Positions 23,710-29,681 of a DNA stretch of 29,681 nucleotides are shown here, in pieces. A program made the translations under genes and the position numbers. This stretch comes from an uncultured Bacteroidales bacterium (lineage in GTDB: Bacteria > Bacteroidota > Bacteroidia > Bacteroidales > P3), in the NCBI GenBank assembly GCA_937915785.1, contig CALGGY010000125.1, positions 1-29,681 on the forward strand. Reading direction: 5' to 3'. Below the pieces are notes generated by a model, which worked only from the letters and a program-made list of their open reading frames with translations, had not been told where the DNA came from and searched no databases. Every line of letters begins with the position of its first letter. Within the stretch, counting starts at the first letter, position 1.

Positions 23710-23955
23710 CTATTCTTTTTGGGTGCAAGTGGTTTCCGACGTGAATTGTAAGCCCGAGCGGTCGGTGGTGCCGAATGAGCTTATGTCCTCGCAGTTGCCT
23801 TTGTCTATTTTTACCTCCAGCTGGAACGAGTAGATGTTGTTGTCGCCGGCGTAGGTGCGTTTGTATTTGCATTCGCACACTTTTTCTTTCTTGCAGGATG
23901 TTGCCATCAATCCCACAACCACCATCAGTCCAATGATATATAAGGCTTTTTTCAT
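23710..23955 (-). CDS. Small cysteine-containing lipoprotein
   Basis: An 81-residue protein with a lipoprotein signal peptide (lipobox LMATSC, cysteine at about 21). The mature form begins CKKEKVCECKY, a Lys/Glu and Cys-rich start, followed by about 50 residues with two more cysteines (NCEDIS and TTCTQKE). The neighbour at 23977-24189 has the same mature start (CHKEKDCVCSV), so the two are paralogs. It is probably co-transcribed with that gene and with atoD (28 bases downstream). The function is unknown. Confidence 0.75.
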   Translation of the reverse strand: MKKALYIIGLMVVVGLMATSCKKEKVCECKYKRTYAGDNNIYSFQLEVKIDKGNCEDISSFGTTDRSGLQFTSETTCTQKE

Positions 23956-23976
23956 ATTGTTATAGAATTGGTGTTG

Positions 23977-24189
23977 CTACAAAGTGTCTTCCATGCATAA
24001 AACCCGGACTTCGTTCAGCCCGTTTGCGTCGTTGATATATCGTATGTCGATACACTCTCCGTCGTTGATGTGCATACGGACTACATCGCCCTGCCCTTCA
24101 ACCGAGCACACGCAGTCCTTCTCCTTGTGGCACGAATAAATAACGGCTACAACGAGCGTTATCAGCATGGTAAGTATCAGTTTTTTCAT
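23977..24189 (-). CDS. Small cysteine-containing lipoprotein (paralog of the next)
   Basis: A 70-residue protein with a lipoprotein signal peptide (lipobox around VIYSC, cysteine at 20). The mature start CHKEKDCVCSVEGQG matches CKKEKVCECKY in the neighbouring gene, and both have a DxGxCxDI segment (NDGECIDIRY here, DKGNCEDISS there) followed by a later cysteine. This is the first gene after the full promoter at 24239-24269. The pair looks like a tandem duplication that has since diverged. No domain was recognised. Confidence 0.75.
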   Translation of the reverse strand: MKKLILTMLITLVVAVIYSCHKEKDCVCSVEGQGDVVRMHINDGECIDIRYINDANGLNEVRVLCMEDTL

Positions 24190-24238
24190 ATTGTGTTATT
24201 TTCGTTTATGCTTTATATGCACTCTGCTTTTGAAACTG

Positions 24239-24269
24239 CAAAGATACGTTTTTTTTCTTGTTTTGCAAA
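24239..24269 (-). promoter_or_regulatory. Bacteroidota promoter, TTTG-N19-TATCTTTG
   Basis: On the minus strand TTTG (24269-24266), 19 bases, then TATCTTTG (24246-24239). It lies 49 bases before the first small lipoprotein ATG and presumably drives lipoprotein > lipoprotein > atoD. Confidence 0.8.
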
Positions 24270-24333
24270 ATAATAGGACCTGTTTTTGTGGTTTTTGATT
24301 TTGTTGAGGCGCAATGCATTGAGAAATAGAAGT

Positions 24334-24999
24334 TTACAGTTTTCTACAAATCATCAGGCCGTCGCGCACGGGCAACAGCAGGTTTTCTACCCTTGGGTCG
24401 GTCTGTATTATGTTGTTCAGCTGTTTCAGTGTTTGTGTCTCCTTGTCGCCCGAGCGTTGCTCGTAAAGCACTTTCCCATTCCACAACACATTGTCTATAA
24501 GCACAATGCCGTCAATATTCATCATCGGCACAATGGTTTGGTAGTAGTTTATGTAGTTTATTTTGTCGGCATCTATCAGTGCGAGGTCGAAGTGCTGGTT
24601 TTGCAGTTTGGGCAAAATGTACAAGGCGTTGCCAATGTGCAGTTGCACCCGGTTTTGTAGGTTGTTGTCAATCAGAGTTTGTCTTATGGTGTCTTCGAAT
24701 TCCTCGTTGGCCTCAATGGTATGCACCGTTCCGTTGGGCGACAGCCCTCGGCAGAGGCACACTGTGGAGTATCCCACAAAAGTGCCTATTTCGAGTATGG
24801 TTTGCGGATGTGTGGCAAGGCTTACAAGTTCCAGCAGTTTGCCCTGATAGTGTCCGCAGAGCATGTGTGGATTGGGTGTGTGCAGATGTGTTTGGCGTTC
24901 GAGCTGTGCCAGCGAGGCCGATTGCGGAGAGGTGTGTTCCTCGGCGTATTGCTGGGCGTCGGGGTGCACAATGTGGTCGAGGAAGTTGTTTATAGCCAT
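24334..24999 (-). CDS. Class I SAM-dependent O-methyltransferase
   Basis: A 221-residue protein of the catechol/caffeoyl-CoA O-methyltransferase type (Methyltransf_3). The SAM-binding loop is LEIGTFVGYSTV (about 69-80). Probable metal ligands are D143 (LIDADK), D169 and N170 (IDNVLWNG), and HIGNALYILPKL is the usual strand between. Members are dimeric, need a divalent metal and methylate catechol-like hydroxyls; the substrate of bacterial versions is mostly unknown. It begins 4 bases after the ftsK stop, so the two are co-transcribed, though no functional link is evident. Confidence 0.9.
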   Translation of the reverse strand: MAINNFLDHIVHPDAQQYAEEHTSPQSASLAQLERQTHLHTPNPHMLCGHYQGKLLELVSLATHPQTILEIGTFVGYSTVCLCRGLSPNGTVHTIEANEEFEDTIRQTLIDNNLQNRVQLHIGNALYILPKLQNQHFDLALIDADKINYINYYQTIVPMMNIDGIVLIDNVLWNGKVLYEQRSGDKETQTLKQLNNIIQTDPRVENLLLPVRDGLMICRKL

Positions 25000-25003
25000 T
25001 GGT

Positions 25004-27454
25004 TTACAGCAGGTTGCCGAGAATTTCGTCGAGTTCTGCGTCGGTTTTCACCAGCACTTCGCGGGCTTTGGAGCCTTCGGAGGGACCCACAATACCGGCG
25101 GCTTCCAGCTGGTCCATTATCTTGCCGGCACGGTTGTAGCCCAGCTCCAGCTTGCGTTGCAGCAGCGATGTGGAGCCATGTTGCGACGACACCACCAGCC
25201 GTGCGGCCTGTTCGAAAAGTGCGTCCTTTTTGCCAGGGTCGAAATCTTTGTTGGGGGCGTCGTTTTCGTCGAGGTATTCGGGCAGTTCGAAACATTTATG
25301 GTATCCGTTCTGTGCGCTGATATGGTCCACAATTTGTTGTATATCGGGGGTGTCGATAAGGGCGCATTGCAGTCTCAGCACGTCGTTGCCGGTAGATAGC
25401 AGCATGTCGCCGCGGCCGATTAGGTGTTCGGCACCGCCGCTGTCGAGAATTGTGCGCGAGTCCACCTGCGAGGTTACGCGGAAGGCAATACGTGCCGGGA
25501 AGTTGGCTTTGATGGTTCCGGTGATTATCTTCACAGAGGGGCGCTGTGTGGCTATGATGAGGTGTATTCCCACGGCGCGTGCCAGCTGTGCCAGTCGGGC
25601 AATGGGGGTCTCCACCTCGCGTCCGGCGGTCATTATAAGGTCGGCAAACTCGTCAACCACCACCACAATATAAGGCAGGTAGCGGTGGAAATTGTTGGGT
25701 CCCACCTCTTTGTTGGGGTTCAGCCGTCGGGCTATAAACTTGGGGTTGTACTCCTTTATGTTGCGCACCTGCGCGTCCTTTAGCAGGTCGTAGCGGTTGT
25801 CCATCTCGATACACAGCGAGTTGAGAGTTCGCACCACTTTGCGCACGTCGGTGATGATGGCCTCCTCGCTGTCGGGGAGTTTGGCAAGGTAGTGTTTTTC
25901 GATGGGGTTGTAGAGCGAGAGTTCTACCTTTTTGGGGTCCACCATGATAAATTTGAGTTCGGCGGGGTGTTTTTTGTACAGCAGCGAGGCTATGATGGCG
26001 TTGAGGCCTACGGATTTTCCCTGTCCGGTGGCGCCGGCCATGAGCAGGTGCGGCATTTTGGTGAGGTCGGTAACGTAGGTCTCGTTGCTCACCGTTTTGC
26101 CAATGGCTATAGGCAGTTCGTAGTTGTTGTTCTGGAATTTCTCCGATTTTATCATCGTAAGCATCGACACCACCTGTGGTTTGGCGTTTGGCACCTCAAT
26201 GCCGATGGTGCCTTTGCCGGGGATGGGGGCTATTATGCGTATGCCGAGGGCGGAGAGGCTCAGTGCTATGTCGTCTTCCAGCACTTTTATTTTGGAGATG
26301 CGAATGCCGGGGGCTGGGACTATCTCGTAGAGGGTTACGGTGGGGCCGGGCGAGGCGGTTATCTTGGTTATTTCGATGGAGTAGTTTTTCAGTGTTTTTA
26401 CAATTTTGTCCTTGTTGGCCACCATTTCATCGCGAGTTACCTCTTCGTTTTTGTCCTCGTGGTGTTCGAGCATGTCGGTGGGGGGGAATTTGTAGTCGCG
26501 CAGGTCGAGGCGAGGGTCGTAGGGTTCATCGGTGGTGTAGTGCTCCATGGGTTCGTCGTCGTCGGCCGGCTCGTCGGGCTGCTCGGCAGGTTGTGGGGTG
26601 GGGTTGTTGCCGTTGTTCACAATTTCAAAATCAGTGTCGTCGGTGTCGGAAATGGGTTCGGCTTGTGGTGTTTTTTTTGCAGGTAAGTCCAGCTGGTCGT
26701 CTATGTCGTCGAAAGTAACAAGGGGTTTTGCCGCAGGTTCGGTTTTGGTTTGTGGTTCGGCGGTTTTGGTCACCTGAGGCTGTGGCGGTTCGGGGGTGGC
26801 GTCGTGTTTTTGGGCGGCTTCGAGGGCTTTCTGGGCTTTGTGTTTTTCTATGGCGTCGTTGGTTTTTGTTATTATGCCCTTGAACGATACGTGGTGTATC
26901 AGCCAAAGTCCAAGTCCAAGTCCGAAAAGCAGAAGTATCACCAGTCCGGGGATTCCCACAAGGTTTCTTATCCACGATGCTGTGCTGTAGCCCACCACTC
27001 CTGCCAGTATGCTTATCCATCGAAGGCTGTCGTCGGGGGCCGGGGCTGCAAGCAGGTGTATAAAACCTAAAAACAGCGACAGCCACACCATCCAAAACAG
27101 CGCTATCGTGGTGGTGCGTCCCAGTTTCAGTATTTTAATTCCCAGCAGTTTGCATCCCAATGCCGCAAATATTGCCACAAATCCCATCGATGCTATTCCG
27201 AAAGTGTGGTATATGAAAAAATGTGAGAGTTTGAATCCCAGTTTGCCGCCCCAGTTCGAGTATTTTTCGGTTATCCCGTAGTCGTGGTTCCATGTCAGGA
27301 AATACGACACGAATACCACTGTGAGGAACAGTGAGAACAAGAGTAGGAACACGCCGCAAATTTTGCGGAATGCGTCGCTCTTTAGGAATGTGGCCACACT
27401 GCTTGTTGACTTGCTTTTGCCGTTGTTTTTTTTCCTTGTCTCGTTTTTTGCCAT
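25004..27454 (-). CDS. ftsK: FtsK/SpoIIIE DNA translocase
   Basis: An 816-residue septal DNA pump that moves chromosome ends across the closing division septum and activates dimer resolution. The N-terminus (about 30-190) holds the membrane helices. A Pro/Glu/Asp-rich linker spans about 215-335. The motor follows, with Walker A GATGQGKS (474-481), Walker B VVVVDEFADL (597-606) and ATQRPS (635-640). The C-terminal gamma winged helix (about 745-803, with LGYNRAGKIMDQLEAAGIVG) reads DNA polarity sites. All motor motifs are intact. A -7 element lies at 27492-27499, and the upstream gene ends at a terminator, so ftsK has its own promoter. Confidence 0.97.
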   Translation of the reverse strand: MAKNETRKKNNGKSKSTSSVATFLKSDAFRKICGVFLLLFSLFLTVVFVSYFLTWNHDYGITEKYSNWGGKLGFKLSHFFIYHTFGIASMGFVAIFAALGCKLLGIKILKLGRTTTIALFWMVWLSLFLGFIHLLAAPAPDDSLRWISILAGVVGYSTASWIRNLVGIPGLVILLLFGLGLGLWLIHHVSFKGIITKTNDAIEKHKAQKALEAAQKHDATPEPPQPQVTKTAEPQTKTEPAAKPLVTFDDIDDQLDLPAKKTPQAEPISDTDDTDFEIVNNGNNPTPQPAEQPDEPADDDEPMEHYTTDEPYDPRLDLRDYKFPPTDMLEHHEDKNEEVTRDEMVANKDKIVKTLKNYSIEITKITASPGPTVTLYEIVPAPGIRISKIKVLEDDIALSLSALGIRIIAPIPGKGTIGIEVPNAKPQVVSMLTMIKSEKFQNNNYELPIAIGKTVSNETYVTDLTKMPHLLMAGATGQGKSVGLNAIIASLLYKKHPAELKFIMVDPKKVELSLYNPIEKHYLAKLPDSEEAIITDVRKVVRTLNSLCIEMDNRYDLLKDAQVRNIKEYNPKFIARRLNPNKEVGPNNFHRYLPYIVVVVDEFADLIMTAGREVETPIARLAQLARAVGIHLIIATQRPSVKIITGTIKANFPARIAFRVTSQVDSRTILDSGGAEHLIGRGDMLLSTGNDVLRLQCALIDTPDIQQIVDHISAQNGYHKCFELPEYLDENDAPNKDFDPGKKDALFEQAARLVVSSQHGSTSLLQRKLELGYNRAGKIMDQLEAAGIVGPSEGSKAREVLVKTDAELDEILGNLL

Positions 27455-27491
27455 GTTTTTTTCGGATTTTCGCTGGTTTGGTCTAAAATTG

Positions 27492-27499
27492 CAAAATTA
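27492..27499 (-). promoter_or_regulatory. Bacteroidota -7 element (TAATTTTG) for ftsK
   Basis: On the minus strand TAATTTTG followed by CA lies 37 bases before the ftsK ATG. No TTTG is seen 19-20 bases upstream. It lies between the upstream terminator and ftsK. Confidence 0.5.
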
Positions 27500-27510
27500 C
27501 GATTTTTGGC

Positions 27511-27541
27511 AAAAAAAAACCGCCCTTTTTGGGGCGGTTTA
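27511..27541 (-). terminator. Intrinsic terminator after the 27567 gene
   Basis: AAACCGCCC (27517-27525), a short loop, GGGCGGTTT (27532-27540). On the minus strand the stem is followed by a run of nine T, so it ends transcription of the 29019-27567 gene pair before ftsK. Confidence 0.85.
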
Positions 27542-27566
27542 TAAACTGTTTGTTGTTGAAAACGTT

Positions 27567-28262
27567 TTATTCGTCGAAATCGTTGCCGAAATTACGTATG
27601 CTTTGCAGCAGTGTGTTGAGTTCTTCGGTGGTTATGGATTGGCATTTTTTTGGCGGCACAAGGTCATCGGCAGGCACTTTCTGCTGTTTCATTTCGTTGG
27701 CGGTGAGGGTCAGTTTTATGGTGCCCATGCCCGTTGCCGCTGTTTCGATGTTGAACTGCAGCGGCACGCAGTTGTTTATCCCCGGCAGCATTGGCACTGC
27801 GGCGTCTGTGGTCATTTCGCGGGTTACCCAGGCCTCAATGGTGGCGCTGTCGGTCGATGCTATGGTTACCTTTTCGGCAGTATAGCCGCAGATGGTTTTG
27901 GTTTCGCCGGTAAACACAGGGGCTTTGCCGGTTGTAGTCTTGCCGTCGTAGGGGTTTTCCATGCAGTAGGTGCCCATGCCAAGCATCGACATGTCGATAA
28001 GCGACGTCATGGTGCCTTTTTTGGAGTCGAGGTATGTTTTCTGCCCCATGATGGAGAACACGCTGTTGTGGCCTTTGGTTTTCAGTGTGGCTATGAGCAT
28101 TTCGGCGGGCATCATCTCGAAACTGGAGGTTATTGAGGGGTCGCCGGTGGCGGTGATGGTGTAGCTTATTATGCCTTCGAAAGTCTTGGCTTTTTTGGCC
28201 GCGGCATTGCTGCCAAGCAGGGCAACAACGGCGACAAGAACTGCTGCAAATAGTCTTTTCAT
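27567..28262 (-). CDS. Exported DUF4412/GLPGLI-like protein
   Basis: A 231-residue protein with a signal peptide (1-22, ending SNAAA). The mature part begins KTFEGIISYTITATGD, then VFSIMGQKTYLDSK, ICGYTAEKVTIASTDSA, EAWVTREM and VPLQFNIE. The layout of a secreted protein whose central motif is ICGYTA-K, with a proline-containing LPGINN turn, resembles the DUF4412/GLPGLI group common in Bacteroidota. It is the second of a pair: 28294-29019 has the same motifs (FEGIVTYSLES, IMGYKAQKAKY). Function of the group is unknown. It starts 31 bases after the end of the neighbour, so the two are an operon. Confidence 0.65.
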   Translation of the reverse strand: MKRLFAAVLVAVVALLGSNAAAKKAKTFEGIISYTITATGDPSITSSFEMMPAEMLIATLKTKGHNSVFSIMGQKTYLDSKKGTMTSLIDMSMLGMGTYCMENPYDGKTTTGKAPVFTGETKTICGYTAEKVTIASTDSATIEAWVTREMTTDAAVPMLPGINNCVPLQFNIETAATGMGTIKLTLTANEMKQQKVPADDLVPPKKCQSITTEELNTLLQSIRNFGNDFDE

Positions 28263-28293
28263 TGGTGATTTCTTTTTCTGTTTTGTGCAAATG

Positions 28294-29019
28294 CTATTCC
28301 TGCATCAACGCCATGGCTTCCTGGATGTCTTTCATAAGAGATGAGAAAGCCTCTTCGGTGAGTATGTCGAAACCGTCGGGCAGCATAAAGTCGGTCTTTT
28401 TCACTTTGCCTTTGGTAAATCCCGAAACTTTGTACTGCACTGCCTTGCCGTCGCCCGACGACTGAATGAATTCCAGCGGGAAACCTTTAAGGCCTGCGCA
28501 GAGGACAAAGTCGTACTCAGGACCAATCTCGGTGGTGTACCACACGTCGAAACCTTTGTCCACGCCCTCTTCGTTGAAGACGTGGTATTTGGCTTTTTGT
28601 GCCTTGTAGCCCATTATATCGCGTGTTTCGCCTCCCACATATTCGATATACATGCCTTTGGTGTCGGGGATGGTGATGCTGTCGAGCTCCTCCTGCGTCA
28701 TCTCGTGCGAGGCTATTACTTTGCCGTTACCATCGTAGTCCGACTCCCAGACATCGTTGGCCTGCAGCCCACTGATTAGTTGGCTAAGGTCCAGTACGGA
28801 AAATACTTTGCGGCCGTTGACTATGGTTTTCCTCTGCTCGTTGCCGAGATAAGCCTTGTCCTGATATACATTTATCTGGAACGATTTTTCCTGTAGCGGC
28901 ACGTCAACTTCGCCAACCGATTCGAGGGAGTAGGTTACTATGCCTTCAAATTTGTTTTGGGCTGTGAGCATTGTTGCGGTTATGGCCATCAGTGCCATAA
29001 GGGTGATTGTTTTTCTCAT
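28294..29019 (-). CDS. Exported DUF4412/GLPGLI-like protein, paralog of the next
   Basis: Taking ATG 29019 (MRKTITLMALMAITATMLTAQ) gives 241 residues with a signal peptide ending at LTAQ. The frame is open upstream to 29325, but that stretch crosses a terminator and a promoter, so the long version is rejected. The mature protein begins NKFEGIVTYSLESVGEVD, then QDKAYLGNEQRKTIVNG, IMGYKAQKAKYHV, DVWYTTEIGPEYDF, FPLEFIQSS, and a C-terminal segment FDILTEEAFSSLMKDIQEA. It shares FEGI and I(M/C)GYxAxK with the downstream paralog. A -7 element lies at 29056-29063. The function is unknown. Confidence 0.7.
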   Translation of the reverse strand: MRKTITLMALMAITATMLTAQNKFEGIVTYSLESVGEVDVPLQEKSFQINVYQDKAYLGNEQRKTIVNGRKVFSVLDLSQLISGLQANDVWESDYDGNGKVIASHEMTQEELDSITIPDTKGMYIEYVGGETRDIMGYKAQKAKYHVFNEEGVDKGFDVWYTTEIGPEYDFVLCAGLKGFPLEFIQSSGDGKAVQYKVSGFTKGKVKKTDFMLPDGFDILTEEAFSSLMKDIQEAMALMQE

Positions 29020-29055
29020 GATCTTTCTCTGTTTGTAGTTAGAAAAAATTTTTTG

Positions 29056-29063
29056 CAAAGGTA
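29056..29063 (-). promoter_or_regulatory. Bacteroidota -7 element (TACCTTTG) for the DUF4412-like pair
   Basis: On the minus strand TACCTTTG followed by CA lies 36 bases before ATG 29019. The -33 position is not a clear TTTG. Confidence 0.55.
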
Positions 29064-29171
29064 CTGAAAAATTTGCGAAATAACGTTGTTTGTGTAAAAA
29101 TATTTTGTCAGCACCTTTTTTTAGTACCAGCAAAGTGCTGTATTTTACGTTTTTTTTGTTGTTTTTTATGT

Positions 29172-29211
29172 GGGCAGAATGATTTTCAACGGTGGTTGGC
29201 TGATTCTGCCC
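29172..29211. repeat. 9-bp inverted repeat GGGCAGAAT / ATTCTGCCC
   Basis: GGGCAGAAT (29172-29180) and ATTCTGCCC (29203-29211) are perfectly complementary with 22 bases between. It lies in the intergenic space between the pair's promoter and the terminator of the right-edge gene. It could be a stem-loop or a protein-binding site; no T-run follows on the minus strand. Confidence 0.55.
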
Positions 29212-29246
29212 AAGCATTTTTTGTCCTTGTCGAGCGTTGACTTTCG

Positions 29247-29277
29247 AAAAAAGCCTCCTTATTGGGGAGGCTTTTTG
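29247..29277 (-). terminator. Intrinsic terminator after the right-edge gene
   Basis: AAGCCTCC (29251-29258), a 7-base loop, GGAGGCTT (29266-29273), with A-run on one side and T-run on the other. On the minus strand it follows the stop at 29300 and ends with a T-run. Confidence 0.85.
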
Positions 29278-29299
29278 TTTATGTTGGTGTTTTGTTTTA

Positions 29300-29681
29300 T
29301 CAGTCGGCAACGTAGTCCTTAACAAGACGTACGCTGTGGCCGTAGTATCTGTCTCTATTTACCAATCTGTTGCTTGTGGAAAAGGTTGTCAGCGCCCACG
29401 CGTCCTTACCGTTGGAGGTGTTTGCGGTAGTGGACCAATACTGGTGTCCATAGAGGTCGCTTGTTGAAGTGCTTGCGTGATAATCCTTACCTATTCTGTA
29501 GCCAGCTACTGGCAGGAATGTGCAGCCTTTCTTTTCCAGCAGTTTCCATGTAGCGAGATTTATGATATTATTGCTGTATGCTATAGTTATTTCGTTTGGT
29601 CTTGTGAAAGTGTGTGTGGAGCTTTCGACGTAAAGGACAAAATTAATGGTCGAACACGCATGGAAGCTTGATTTTATCGTT
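29300..29681 (-). CDS. C-terminal end of a FISUMP-like surface protein (partial, 5' end outside the window)
   Basis: An open frame of 126 codons runs from the right edge to TGA at 29302-29300. Its start is outside the window. The end carries the pattern of the Fibrobacter succinogenes major paralogous domain and relatives: KKGCTFLPVAGYRIGKDY, then SDLYGHQYWSTT, then ANTSNGKDAWAL, and YGHSVRLVKDYVAD at the very end. Such domains close large secreted or surface-exposed proteins in Bacteroidota and Fibrobacterota. What the rest of the protein does cannot be told. A strong terminator at 29247-29277 follows it. Confidence 0.75.
   Translation of the reverse strand, partial: TIKSSFHACSTINFVLYVESSTHTFTRPNEITIAYSNNIINLATWKLLEKKGCTFLPVAGYRIGKDYHASTSTSDLYGHQYWSTTANTSNGKDAWALTTFSTSNRLVNRDRYYGHSVRLVKDYVAD

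Noticed and set aside
24270..24333. CAATGCATTG palindrome as terminator for the O-methyltransferase gene
   Set aside because: The stem is only 5 bp without a loop, and no T-run follows on the minus strand.
29020..29325. Upstream extension of the 28294-29019 gene to 29325
   Set aside because: It crosses the terminator at 29247-29277 and the -7 element at 29056-29063, and ATG 29019 starts a normal signal peptide.

Overview
The window looks like a chromosomal segment of an anaerobic member of Bacteroidales (Bacteroidota). Three kinds of evidence point there. (1) Many genes are preceded by the Bacteroidota promoter, TAnnTTTG at -7, several with a perfect TTTG 19 bases upstream, and most starts lack a Shine-Dalgarno sequence. 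(2) The gene content is typical: small lipoproteins, outer-membrane beta-barrels, a FISUMP-type surface protein end, AGCS transport, and a reverse rubrerythrin/rubredoxin/ferritin group. (3) The lysine-fermentation type enzymes Kal and AtoD imply anaerobic amino-acid metabolism. No rRNA, tRNA, CRISPR or intact mobile element was found.

Layout. 1-2330: three minus-strand envelope genes of unknown function (an Ig-like lipoprotein, a second lipoprotein, a YKK-GPTY type exported protein). 2581-3314: a plus-strand pair, a small membrane protein and a helix-turn-helix-like protein overlapping by ATGA, with their terminator inside the 3' end of the convergent AGCS Na+:amino-acid symporter (3324-4913). 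5110-12729: the dominant feature, a 2539-residue cyclic beta-1,2-glucan synthase-like protein (GT84 + glycoamylase-like + GH94), followed by an AlaX-type tRNA-editing protein, a patch of palindromic repeats and a DUF481 outer-membrane protein. 14230-14914: a decayed, internally deleted IS5-type element. 15082-15786: an outer-membrane barrel.

15863-17147: a minus-strand iron/peroxide operon, ferritin > rubredoxin (52 residues) > reverse rubrerythrin. 17419-21221: plus-strand tex > fabD > a four-helix membrane protein. 21328-24189: 3-aminobutyryl-CoA ammonia-lyase (kal) and the alpha subunit of acetoacetate CoA-transferase (atoD), separated by an oppositely oriented outer-membrane protein; atoD follows two tiny paralogous lipoproteins in an apparent operon and has no beta subunit next to it. 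24334-27454: ftsK > O-methyltransferase. 27567-29019: two tandem related exported proteins (DUF4412/GLPGLI-like). 29300-29681: the C-terminal end of a FISUMP-like surface protein that runs off the right edge.

Most of the window is orderly core genome. The items most worth a second look are the giant glucan synthase in a Bacteroidales background, the split lysine-fermentation genes with an orphan atoD, the terminator embedded in a convergent gene, and the IS remnant that has lost its catalytic core. No clearly new multi-gene system was identified.
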